NCBI RefSeq assembly: GCF_000421185.1
Contig: NZ_ATWJ01000012.1
Span: 1-64,000, forward strand
Reading direction: 5' to 3'
DNA from: Ornithinimicrobium pekingense DSM 21552
GTDB lineage: Bacteria; Actinomycetota; Actinomycetes; Actinomycetales; Dermatophilaceae
Length of the DNA stretch: 64,000 bases
Shown here piece by piece: positions 52,195-60,078 of the stretch. The position numbers and the translations under genes were made by a program. The notes under the pieces were generated by a model. The model was not told the origin of the DNA. It was given only the letters and a program-made list of their open reading frames with translations, and made no database searches. Each line of letters begins with the position of its first letter. The stretch's first letter is position 1.

Positions 52195-53328
52195 ATGACC
52201 GCCGTCGGTCAGCGGCTCGGACCGGTGATCCACGACGCGGCCGTCAGGGCGCCCGACGGCCACGCCTTCCGGCGCCGCGTGCTCGAGCTGCTCGGCGACC
52301 AGGTCCCCTTCGACGCGGCGTGCCTGGCCACCACCGAACCCCACTCGATGCTGCCGACCTCGCTGACCACCGTCGGCTACCAGGGCACCGACGTCTACGC
52401 GGCGGTCCTCGACATCGAGTATGGAGTGCAGCCCGAGCCGGGCAGGTTCGTCACCATGCGCGACCGGCCGGTGCCGGTGCAGACCCACCGCGAGGCCACG
52501 GGTGACCGGCCCCGCTCCAGCCGGTTCTACGCCGACGTGCTGGCGCCGCAGGGACTGGAGCACGAGGTGCGGATGATCTTCCGCGGGTCCGACCGGCTCG
52601 CCTGGGGCGCCTGCACCCTGGCCCGTTCCGGCCCGGAGTTCACCGACGACGAGAGCGCCGCCCTGGCCGCGGTGCTGACCGACGTCGCCGACGGGCTGCG
52701 CGGCACGCTCTTCCGGGACGCCGCCCCCGCCGTCCCGGCGGGCGCCGGCGGTCCGGCGGTCGTCGTGGTCGGCCGGGACGGCACGATCGAGACCTGGTCC
52801 GACGCGGCCCGTGACTACCTCGAGCGGCTCGGCTGGGGGCCCGCCGGGGTGCCCGAGTCGGCGGTGCCGGCCGTCGTGCTGGCCGGATGGCTGCGCCGCT
52901 CGGGCCGCCTCAGCGACGCCTGGCGCGTCCGGACCCTCGACGGTCGGTGGGTGCTGGTGCGTGGCGGCCTCCTGCCCGACGGCGGCACCGGCCGCGTGGT
53001 GCTCACCTTCGAGCCCGCGTCGGTGTCCGCCCTCGCCCCGCTGCTGGCGACGGCATACCACCTGACGCGCCGCGAGCGCGAGGTGCTGGGGCACCTGCTC
53101 GCCGACCGGACCCGCGAGGAGATCGCCCGCGCGCTCTTCCTGAGTCCCTACACCGTGCAGGACCACCTCAAGAGCATCTACGCCAAGACCGGCACCACCG
53201 GCCGCCGCGGGCTGGTCTCGCTCGTCGTGCGCGAGGAGTGCTTCCCCCGGCTCGGGGGCGGGCTGGGGATGGACGGGTGGTTCGCGGGACCGTCCGGGCG
53301 GACGAGCCCCGGACGCACAGATCAGTAG
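52195..53328 (+). CDS. LuxR-type regulator with N-terminal sensory domain
   Basis: A 377-residue regulator. The N-terminal 280 residues look GAF/PAS-like (PFDAACLATTEPHSMLPTSL near 41-60). The C-terminal LuxR helix-turn-helix covers about 285-345: LTRREREVLGHLLADRTREEIARALFLSPYTVQDHLKSIYAKTG (in part). The ATG at 52195 has GATAGT six nt upstream and no good Shine-Dalgarno, so a leaderless message is likely. Divergent from hemerythrin. Its 3' end overlaps the asparaginase stop by 7 nt. Confidence 0.88.
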   Translation: MTAVGQRLGPVIHDAAVRAPDGHAFRRRVLELLGDQVPFDAACLATTEPHSMLPTSLTTVGYQGTDVYAAVLDIEYGVQPEPGRFVTMRDRPVPVQTHREATGDRPRSSRFYADVLAPQGLEHEVRMIFRGSDRLAWGACTLARSGPEFTDDESAALAAVLTDVADGLRGTLFRDAAPAVPAGAGGPAVVVVGRDGTIETWSDAARDYLERLGWGPAGVPESAVPAVVLAGWLRRSGRLSDAWRVRTLDGRWVLVRGGLLPDGGTGRVVLTFEPASVSALAPLLATAYHLTRREREVLGHLLADRTREEIARALFLSPYTVQDHLKSIYAKTGTTGRRGLVSLVVREECFPRLGGGLGMDGWFAGPSGRTSPGRTDQ

Positions 53329-54317
53329 TGCTGGAGCAACGCCTCGAGGCTGCCACCGGTCGAGGGTTCGCCCTGCGCGAGATAGGCCCACAGCAGCAGC
53401 CGCGTCTTGCGCGCCGACAGCTCGCCCCCGAGCAGGACCCCCCGCTCGAGCAGGTCCATCTCCGAGCCCGGGAAGCCGTAGGTCCGCTGCAAGGTGCCAC
53501 CCCGGTGGGCGGATGTCGCGACGACCACCGGCATCGCGCCGGCCGCCTCCACCAGGACGTCCGCGACGCGTGCCGGCACGTGCCCACCACCGAAGCCCTC
53601 GACCACCACGGCGTCCACGTCCTCGTCCTGCACCACATGCTCGAGCGTGCGGGCGTCGTCCCCCAGGTAGGTCTGCAGCAGCAGGACCCTGGGGTCACGC
53701 ACCGGTGACGTCAGCGCGGCAGCACCCTGACGACCTCCGTCGGAGTACAGGCGCACGGCACCCTCCCGGACCACCCCCGCAAGGCCTGCCGGCCCTGAGG
53801 TGAACGCATCCGTGCTCCACGAGTGCGCCTTCTCCACCCGGGTGGCCCGGTGCAGCTGGCCGCCGAGGCAGACGACGACCCCCTGCCGGGCGACCTCGTT
53901 GGTCTCCGCAGCCAAGCAGGCGTCCCGCAGGTTGCCCGGTCCGTCCGCGCTGACCGCTGAGGCCAGGCGCATCGCGCCGGTCAGCACGAGCGGCGCGTCG
54001 CCGGCCCAGTAGAGGTCGGTCAGGAAGGCGCTCTCGGGCAGCGTGTCGGTGCCCTGCACCAGGACCGCCCCGGCGCACCCGTCCGCCACCCGGTCACGGG
54101 CCCAGCCCACCGCGTCGCACAGCAGCTGGGGGGTCAGGCTGGCCCCGGGCAGCTGCGCGAGCGTCTCTCCCTCCACCCGGATGTCGTCCCCGAGCCCGCC
54201 CATGAGCCCGCTCATGAGCTCAGCCGCTCCCAGCGTGGGCCGGCCCCCTCCCTGGCCGCCCACCATGGTGATCGTGCCACCAAGAGTCCCCACCGCGACC
54301 CGTCCGGACCTGACCAT
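53322..54317 (-). CDS. L-asparaginase (type I/II)
   Basis: A 331-residue asparaginase. The two catalytic threonines lie in AVGTLGGTITM near residue 11 and VQGTDTLPES near 82, with the Lys in LVLTGAM... region replaced as usual in the family. It hydrolyses L-asparagine to aspartate and ammonia. ATG at 54317 gives the usual start; the frame extends upstream into the operator region. Divergent from the ABC transporter operon, with two GntR-like operators between them. Confidence 0.88.
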   Translation of the reverse strand: MVRSGRVAVGTLGGTITMVGGQGGGRPTLGAAELMSGLMGGLGDDIRVEGETLAQLPGASLTPQLLCDAVGWARDRVADGCAGAVLVQGTDTLPESAFLTDLYWAGDAPLVLTGAMRLASAVSADGPGNLRDACLAAETNEVARQGVVVCLGGQLHRATRVEKAHSWSTDAFTSGPAGLAGVVREGAVRLYSDGGRQGAAALTSPVRDPRVLLLQTYLGDDARTLEHVVQDEDVDAVVVEGFGGGHVPARVADVLVEAAGAMPVVVATSAHRGGTLQRTYGFPGSEMDLLERGVLLGGELSARKTRLLLWAYLAQGEPSTGGSLEALLQHY

Positions 54318-54331
54318 CACCTGGCTCCAAT

Positions 54332-54341
54332 CTGTATGCAG
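54332..54341. promoter_or_regulatory. GntR-like operator 1, CTGTATGCAG
   Basis: A 10-bp near-palindrome (CTGTATGCAG) matching FadR-type GntR sites (TGTATACA core). Its centre is 42 bp, four helical turns, from operator 2. Located 15 nt before the asparaginase ATG. Confidence 0.6.
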
Positions 54342-54373
54342 AAGGGTCTTGCCTGTGCACAGTTTCATGCTTA

Positions 54374-54383
54374 CTGTATACAG
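54374..54383. promoter_or_regulatory. GntR-like operator 2, CTGTATACAG
   Basis: A perfect 10-bp palindrome CTGTATACAG. TATACA within it could serve as -10 for the rightward ABC operon (TGTGCA 17 bp upstream), so a bound repressor would block RNA polymerase. The likely ligand-binding regulator is the GntR-FCD protein at 58018-58746. Confidence 0.65.
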
Positions 54384-54437
54384 ACTGGAGAACCGCTTCA
54401 GGCCGATCACACCGATCAGACATAGGAGTCAGATCAC

Positions 54438-55481
54438 ATGAAGAAGTGGATTGCAGCCCCGACCACCCTGACCCTGGCCGCGCTGCTGGCGGCGTGCTCC
54501 GGCCCCGCCGCCGAAGAGGCCGAGCAGCAGGACGGCGCGGAAGGCTCCGCCGCAGCCGGCGGTCTGACGGAGCTGTCCGTCGCCGCGGTCAGCACCAGCT
54601 GCCTGCAGTTCTTCCCGCTCTACGTGGCCCAGGAGCAGGGCCTCTTCGAGGAGAACGGGCTGGACGTGCAGGTCGAGCGCATGAACGGCAGCGCCGCGGT
54701 CCTGCAGGCGATGCTCGCCGGGCAGACCGACCTCGGCACGCCGGGCCCGGTCCCCACCATCCTGACCCAGGCCCAGGGCGAGGACATCCGCTACATCGCC
54801 AACCTGTGGCCCGGGGGCGCCTTCGCCCTCGTCACCCCGGAGGAGTCGGGCGTCGCGGACGCCTCCGAGCTCACCGGCAAGACCATCGGGGTCGCCACGG
54901 CCGACGGCAGCGAGGTCAGCTTCGCGCACACGATCATGGCCGCCGAGGGCCTGGAGGAGTCGGACTACGAGATCCTCACGGTCGGCGAGGGCGGCCAGGC
55001 CGTCGCCGCCTTCCAGCGTGGCGACATCGACGCCTACGCCGCCTCGATCGACGGCGTGGCGATCATCGAGCACGCGGGCATCCCGCTGAGCAACATCACC
55101 GGTGACGCCACCGGCTACCTCTTCGGCAACGGGCTGGCCGCACCGGCCGAGCTCATCGAGTCCGACCCGGAGAGCCTCGAGGCCTTCGGGAACGCCTACC
55201 GCCAGGGACTGGAGATGGCGATCGACGACCGCCAGCTCGTCACCGACGCCTGCGCCGCGGTCCAGCCGCAGGAGGTCGAGGACCCCACCTACGTCGAGGC
55301 GCACCTCGACGCGCTCATCCCCAGCCTGGAGCGCACCGACGGTGAGCCGTGGGGCTCGATGTCCCAGGAGCACTGGGAAATGATCCTGCAGGACGCCGTC
55401 GACATGGGCGAGGTCGAGGAGGGCGAGGTCGAGGTCGACAACCTCTACACCAACGACCTGGTCGACGGCTTCAACTCATGA
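54438..55481 (+). CDS. ABC transporter substrate-binding lipoprotein (NitT/TauT/NMT1 type)
   Basis: A 347-residue lipoprotein. Signal sequence with lipobox LAACSG (Cys at residue 20). The mature protein has NMT1/SsuA-like motifs: FFPLYVAQEQGLFEENGLDVQVE and LAGQTDLGTPGPVPTIL in part. Such proteins bind aromatic/aliphatic sulfonates, nitrate, taurine or pyrimidine precursors. First gene of the operon, 121 nt after the divergent asparaginase start. AGGAG precedes the ATG. Confidence 0.9.
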   Translation: MKKWIAAPTTLTLAALLAACSGPAAEEAEQQDGAEGSAAAGGLTELSVAAVSTSCLQFFPLYVAQEQGLFEENGLDVQVERMNGSAAVLQAMLAGQTDLGTPGPVPTILTQAQGEDIRYIANLWPGGAFALVTPEESGVADASELTGKTIGVATADGSEVSFAHTIMAAEGLEESDYEILTVGEGGQAVAAFQRGDIDAYAASIDGVAIIEHAGIPLSNITGDATGYLFGNGLAAPAELIESDPESLEAFGNAYRQGLEMAIDDRQLVTDACAAVQPQEVEDPTYVEAHLDALIPSLERTDGEPWGSMSQEHWEMILQDAVDMGEVEEGEVEVDNLYTNDLVDGFNS

Positions 55482-56278
55482 CGACCGCCTCCACCGTCGT
55501 GAACGACGCCGCCTACTCGGTGACGGACGTCCGGCACACCTACGGCACCGGGACGCACGCCCTCCAGGACGTGTCGATCGAGCTGCCGCGCGGGTCGGTC
55601 ACCTCCCTCATCGGGCCCAGCGGCTGCGGCAAGTCGACCCTGCTCAACATCCTGTCGGGGTTGTTGCGCCCCTCCGAAGGGCACGTGGAGATCTTCGGCC
55701 GCGAGCTCGACGGCCCGCCGGTCGAGGTCAGCCACATGTTCCAGAAGGCGACGCTGCTGCCCTGGCGCACGGTCCTGGAGAACGTGCTCCTGCCGCTCGA
55801 GCTGCGTGACGGCAAGAAGGCGGCACGCAAGCAGAAGAGCAAGGCGCGAGAGCTGCTCAAGATGGTCGGCATCGCCGACTTCGAGGCCGGTTACCCGCAC
55901 CAGCTCTCCGGAGGTATGGCGCAACGCGCCGCGATCTGCCGGATGCTGGTCACCGAGCCCCAGATCCTGCTGCTCGACGAGCCGTTCGGGGCGCTGGACG
56001 AGCTGACCCGCGAGCGCATGGACACCGAGCTGCTGCGCATCGTGCGCGACACCGGCGCGACGGCTGTGCTCGTCACGCACTCCATACCCGAGTCGGTCTT
56101 CCTCTCCGACGTCGTCTACGCGATGTCGGCCCGGCCCGGGCGGATCACCCGCGCCATCGAGGTCGACCTTCCCCACCCGCGCGGTGAGCACACGCTCGCC
56201 GACCCCCGCTACCTGGAGCTCATCAACACCGTGCGCCAGGCGCTCGACGAAGGGTACAGACGTGGTGCTCACACGTAG
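55478..56278 (+). CDS. ABC transporter ATP-binding protein (NitT/TauT type)
   Basis: A 266-residue NBD. Walker A GPSGCGKST near 46, Q-loop, signature LSGGMAQR near 145, Walker B ILLLDEPFGALD near 165 and switch His in LVTHSIPES near 200. Belongs to the TauB/SsuB class. ATG overlaps the binding-protein stop by 4 nt. It energises the transporter made with the genes on either side. Confidence 0.93.
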   Translation: MTTASTVVNDAAYSVTDVRHTYGTGTHALQDVSIELPRGSVTSLIGPSGCGKSTLLNILSGLLRPSEGHVEIFGRELDGPPVEVSHMFQKATLLPWRTVLENVLLPLELRDGKKAARKQKSKARELLKMVGIADFEAGYPHQLSGGMAQRAAICRMLVTEPQILLLDEPFGALDELTRERMDTELLRIVRDTGATAVLVTHSIPESVFLSDVVYAMSARPGRITRAIEVDLPHPRGEHTLADPRYLELINTVRQALDEGYRRGAHT

Positions 56279-57104
56279 CCAACCGACCCAGGCCCGCACC
56301 CGGCGCCGCCCGACGGAGGGCAGGCGCGGCCTGCTGGCCCGTATGCCCTCCTGGGCGCCCGTGCTGATCTCGATCGCGGTCTTCCTCGCCGCCTGGCAGC
56401 TGCTCGTCACCTTCGGCGGCATCTCCCAGCTGGTCCTGCCGTCGCCGTTGTCGGTCGCCGAGCAGGTGGTCATCGTCACCCAGCAGCTGTTCGTCGGTGG
56501 GTTCCTCGCCGGTCAGCTGTGGATCACCGTGCAGGAGATCCTCCTCGGGTTCGTCCTGGCTGTGGTCGTGGGGGTGATCGTCGGGATCGTGGTCGGCCTG
56601 ACCAGCTTCGGCCGGCGGGGCATCATGCCGCTGTTCGTGCTGCTGGACGCCACGCCCAAGATCGCCTTCGCCCCGGTCTTCATCGCCTGGTTCGGCTTCG
56701 GCATCGCCTCCAAGTTCCTCATGGCGGCGTTCATGTCGATCTTCCCGATCATCGTCTCCACCGCGCAGGGCGTCGCGGCCGTCGAGCCGGACGAGCTGAA
56801 GCTCTTCCAGTCGATGAAGGCCTCGCGGTGGGACATCTTCTGGAAGCTGCGGGTGCACCGCGCACTCCCCTATCTGTTCACCGGCCTGAAGATCGCCGTC
56901 GTCGCCTGCCTCACCGGCGCCGTCGCGGCGGAGTTCATCGGCGGCGGCATCGGTTTCGGTGAGCAGGTCCGCGTGGCGGCTGCACGCATCGCCCTGGACC
57001 GCGTCTTCGCGCTCATCTTCTTCCTCAGCCTGCTGGGGCTGGCGCTCTTCATGTCGGTCGCCTGGCTGGAGAAGCGCCTCACCTTCTGGAACGTCCGCAG
57101 CTAA
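56262..57104 (+). CDS. ABC transporter permease (NitT/TauT type)
   Basis: A 280-residue permease with about six TM helices. The EAA loop is visible as VAAVEPDELKLFQSMKASRWDIFWKLRVHRALPYLFTGLK (in part), the contact point with the ATPase. GTG at 56262 is taken as the start, with a second GTG three nt on; either overlaps the upstream ATPase by 17 or 14 nt. The TauC/SsuC class. Confidence 0.9.
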   Translation: MVLTRSQPTQARTRRRPTEGRRGLLARMPSWAPVLISIAVFLAAWQLLVTFGGISQLVLPSPLSVAEQVVIVTQQLFVGGFLAGQLWITVQEILLGFVLAVVVGVIVGIVVGLTSFGRRGIMPLFVLLDATPKIAFAPVFIAWFGFGIASKFLMAAFMSIFPIIVSTAQGVAAVEPDELKLFQSMKASRWDIFWKLRVHRALPYLFTGLKIAVVACLTGAVAAEFIGGGIGFGEQVRVAAARIALDRVFALIFFLSLLGLALFMSVAWLEKRLTFWNVRS

Positions 57105-57137
57105 CACCTCACACCCCTACGAAAGAGAGACAGACCT

Positions 57138-57986
57138 ATGCGTATCGCCAACAGCGGCGGCCGGGCCCTCGTGCAGCACGGCGACTCCTGGTATGACGTC
57201 GAGCAGGCCTCGCGGGGCCAGTTCCCCGCCGAGCCGCGCGCCCTCGTCGGCCGGCTCGAGGAGCTGGCCGAGTGGATCGGATCGGCCAGCCTCAACGGCC
57301 AGGGTGCGGTGACGCCGGAGCAGCTGGACGCGCCGGTGCCCGACCCCGTCCAGATCTTCGCGATCGGCCTCAACTACCGCGCCCACGCGGAGGAGACCGG
57401 CTCGGAGATCCCCACCTACCCCGTGGTGTTCACCAAGTGGCAGACCTCGCTCGCCGGGCCCACCGGTGAGGTGGTCCTGCCCGCGGACACCGTCGACTGG
57501 GAGGCCGAGCTCGTGGTCGTCATCGGCAAGGAGGCCCACCAGGTCGAGGCCGACGACGCCCTCAGCTACGTCGCGGGTTACATGAACGGCCAGGACTTCT
57601 CCGAGCGCCGCCTGCAGAACGTCGGCGCCAAGCCGCAGTTCAGCCTCGCCAAGAGCTACCCCGGGTTCTCCCCGACCGGTCCGTGGCTGGTGACCCTCGA
57701 CGAGCTCGAGGACCCCAACGACCTCGCCATCCGGACGACGCTGGTCAAGGGCGACGGCGAGACCGAGGTCGCGCAGGACTCCCGCACCAGCGACCTCATC
57801 TTCAACGTGCCCGTGCTCGTCTCCGAGCTGTCCAAGGTCGTCAAGCTGCTCCCGGGCGACCTGATCTTCACCGGTACGCCGTCCGGGGTGGGCCTCGGCC
57901 GGACCCCGAAGATGTTCCTGCAGCCGGGCTGGCGCGTGCAGACCGAGATCGAGGGTCTGGGCGCCATGGACAACGCGATCCGGTGA
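57138..57986 (+). CDS. Fumarylacetoacetate hydrolase family protein
   Basis: A 282-residue enzyme of the FAH fold. Metal ligands in DWEAELVVVIGKEA near 115, GQDFSERR near 155 and the loop GTPSGVGLGRTP near 255; substrate Glu/Asp residues as in acylpyruvases. The family includes oxaloacetate decarboxylase/acylpyruvase and meta-cleavage hydrolases or isomerases. A pathway of aromatic or dicarboxylic compounds imported by the ABC system is inferred. Sits after the permease with GAAAGAG ahead of its ATG at 57138. Confidence 0.88.
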   Translation: MRIANSGGRALVQHGDSWYDVEQASRGQFPAEPRALVGRLEELAEWIGSASLNGQGAVTPEQLDAPVPDPVQIFAIGLNYRAHAEETGSEIPTYPVVFTKWQTSLAGPTGEVVLPADTVDWEAELVVVIGKEAHQVEADDALSYVAGYMNGQDFSERRLQNVGAKPQFSLAKSYPGFSPTGPWLVTLDELEDPNDLAIRTTLVKGDGETEVAQDSRTSDLIFNVPVLVSELSKVVKLLPGDLIFTGTPSGVGLGRTPKMFLQPGWRVQTEIEGLGAMDNAIR

Positions 57987-58017
57987 CGGACGTGATCCCA
58001 CGGCTACAGTCCCGATC

Positions 58018-58746
58018 GTGACCACCGACGCGCAGCCGACGACGACGTCGGCCGACCTGGCCTACCGCGAGCTCCGTGAGGCGATCCTCACGGGCCACGT
58101 CAGCGCGGGCGAGGTCATGTCGCAGGTGCAGCTGGCCGCGCAGATGCAGATCAGCCGCACCCCGCTGCGCGAGGCGGTCCGACGCCTGGAGGCCGAGGGG
58201 CTCCTGTCCTCCGAGTCCAACCGGAGGGTGCGCGTCTCGGAGCTGACGCTGGAGGATCTCGACGAGGTGTACGGCCAGCGGCTCCTGCTGGAGCCGCTGG
58301 CCCTGCACCTGTCCGTCCCACGGCTCAACCGTGCCGACCTCCAGTCCGTGCAGTCCGCGCTGGACGCGAGCACGGCGGCGCTGCGGGCGGGCGACATGGA
58401 CCTCTTCCACGAGCACCACCGCGAGCTGCACCTGGGGCTCGTCAGGAGGGTCGGTCCCCGTCTCTACCGCACCATCTGCGACCTGTGGGACCACGCCGAG
58501 CGCTATCGCCGGGTCTTCCTGGTGGACGACAAGGACGACACCCGGATGGAGGGGTCGATCCGCGACCACGAGGACCTCGTCGCAGCGGCGGAGGCCCGCG
58601 AGCCCGAGCAGTGCGCGCAGGTCCTGACGCGACACCTGTCGACCACGGCCCTGACGATCTTCAACTACTACGGGGGGCCGGAGCGGCCGGACATGATCCA
58701 CGAGGTGCTGAACCGTCAGGTCTGGACGTGCGGCGGCCATGACTGA
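58018..58746 (+). CDS. GntR family regulator with FCD domain
   Basis: A 242-residue regulator of the FadR subfamily. N-terminal winged helix: DLAYRELREAILTGHV, MQISRTPLREAVRRLEAEGLL. FCD ligand-binding domain from about 80: DEVYGQRLLLEPLALHL, HEHHRELHLGLVRRVG and HAERYRRVF. FCD proteins bind organic acids through a metal. GTG start with TACAGT seven nt upstream, a leaderless candidate. The CTGTAT(G/A)CAG palindromes in the divergent promoter are its probable operators. Its 3' end overlaps the RraA gene by 8 nt. Confidence 0.92.
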   Translation: MTTDAQPTTTSADLAYRELREAILTGHVSAGEVMSQVQLAAQMQISRTPLREAVRRLEAEGLLSSESNRRVRVSELTLEDLDEVYGQRLLLEPLALHLSVPRLNRADLQSVQSALDASTAALRAGDMDLFHEHHRELHLGLVRRVGPRLYRTICDLWDHAERYRRVFLVDDKDDTRMEGSIRDHEDLVAAAEAREPEQCAQVLTRHLSTTALTIFNYYGGPERPDMIHEVLNRQVWTCGGHD

Positions 58747-59344
58747 GCCGACGGCGACCCGGCTGGGCACCGCCGTGCCGACCTCGACCGTCCTGGACGT
58801 CAGCGGCAACGACGGCTACCTCGGCCCGACGATCGTGCGGCGTGCCGGGTCCCGTGCCGTCGGACGGGCGCTGACGGTGCGGACCGGGCCCGGTGACAAC
58901 CTGGCGCTCCACCGCGCCCTTGCTCGGGCCCAGCCCGGTGACGTGCTGGTGGTCTCCTGTCCAGGACCGCCGGTCGGCCTGGCGGGGGAGGTCATCTGCA
59001 CCGCCCTGCACCAGCTCGGGGCCGTCGGCCTGGTGACGAACTCTGGCATCCGCGACGAGGACGAGCTTCTGGCGCTCGGCTTCCCTGTGTGGAGCGCTGC
59101 GGTCACGCCGCTGGGCACGACGAAGTCGGACGGCGGCGTGGTCGGTGGTGCGGTCGAGATCGGTGGTGTCCACGTCGCCACGGGTGACGCGATCGTCGCG
59201 GACGGCGACGGCGTCGTCCGGGTGCGGGCGGGGTCGTGGAACCACATCTACGAGGCTTCCGGCCGGAAGGTGGAGCGCGAGACGACCTGGCTCGCCTCGC
59301 TCCGGCAAGGGACACCCCTGGCCGAGCTCACCGGCCTGGTGTAA
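58739..59344 (+). CDS. RraA family aldolase/decarboxylase-like protein (second copy)
   Basis: A 201-residue RraA-fold protein. Motifs: LAGEVICTALHQLGAVGLVTNSGIRDEDELL (in part), with the Arg-Asp of GIRD, and GDAIVADGDGVV near 155. It is longer than the copy at 28161-28637 and nearer the HMG/CHA (4-hydroxy-4-methyl-2-oxoglutarate) aldolase branch. Paired with an FAH-family enzyme and GntR, it likely splits or decarboxylates an oxo-dicarboxylate. Overlaps gntR by 8 nt. Confidence 0.85.
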   Translation: MTEPTATRLGTAVPTSTVLDVSGNDGYLGPTIVRRAGSRAVGRALTVRTGPGDNLALHRALARAQPGDVLVVSCPGPPVGLAGEVICTALHQLGAVGLVTNSGIRDEDELLALGFPVWSAAVTPLGTTKSDGGVVGGAVEIGGVHVATGDAIVADGDGVVRVRAGSWNHIYEASGRKVERETTWLASLRQGTPLAELTGLV

Positions 59345-59374
59345 GCGGCAGACCTCCTGCGGGCGTCGCCGGGC

Positions 59375-59986
59375 TCAGCCGTGCGGGTCGGCCAGCAACC
59401 GAGCCTTCGCCGCCGCGAACTCCTCGTCGGTGAGCGCGCCGCGCCCGTGCAGGTCCGCGAGCGCGGTCAGGTGCACGACCAGCGGGTGGGTGGACCCCGA
59501 CGGCCCGGGGGCAGGCCCGTCCTCGACCGGCTCGGCACCGCCACGACCGCCCGGCACGAAGGTGGGGATCACCGGCATCGCCCCCGCCGTCGGCCGCGCC
59601 AGGACCTCCTCGAGCGTGTTGAAGGTCTCCTTGCCGTAGGTCAGCGTCCCCAGGTTGACCTCGCCGTGCACCGTCCGCGCGGTCACCAGGCCGGTGCTGA
59701 AGACTCTCTCGCGCTCGATGTCGACCTCGGTGACGTCGGAGCGCAGCACGTCGTCGACGACCGGCATCCCCACGTGCTCGTCCCCCAGCGTCAGCAGCCG
59801 TCGGTCCGTGACGACCAGCAGGGTCACCGAGCGCCGGATCCGCGTGCTGGCGAACATCCCCAGCACCCGCTCCCCCGGCAGCAGGTTGAGCCGCAGCGAC
59901 TGCTGAGCCAACGGCACGAGCCGCTTGGGCACCTTCGGGTCTCGGTATGCCGTGCGCGCGTCGCTGCTCCCGGTGCTCGGGTCCAT
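59375..59986 (-). CDS. PH-like and SHOCT domain protein
   Basis: A 203-residue protein. The N-terminal part is a bacterial-PH-like beta-barrel segment (LVVTDRRLLTLGD), and the C-terminal 32 residues are a SHOCT helix pair (LADLHGRGALTDEEFAAAKARLL). SHOCT motifs mediate oligomerisation. No enzymatic role is visible. The ATG at 59986 is the only start matching the N-terminal segment. Confidence 0.8.
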   Translation of the reverse strand: MDPSTGSSDARTAYRDPKVPKRLVPLAQQSLRLNLLPGERVLGMFASTRIRRSVTLLVVTDRRLLTLGDEHVGMPVVDDVLRSDVTEVDIERERVFSTGLVTARTVHGEVNLGTLTYGKETFNTLEEVLARPTAGAMPVIPTFVPGGRGGAEPVEDGPAPGPSGSTHPLVVHLTALADLHGRGALTDEEFAAAKARLLADPHG

Positions 59987-60078
59987 GTGTCGCCTCCTCG
60001 TCGCCGGCGTCAGGCTATCCGGAGGGGTGACCACCGCGGCCGGGTGCTCCGGTGCGTGGCGCGGGTGGGCGGAAGGGG

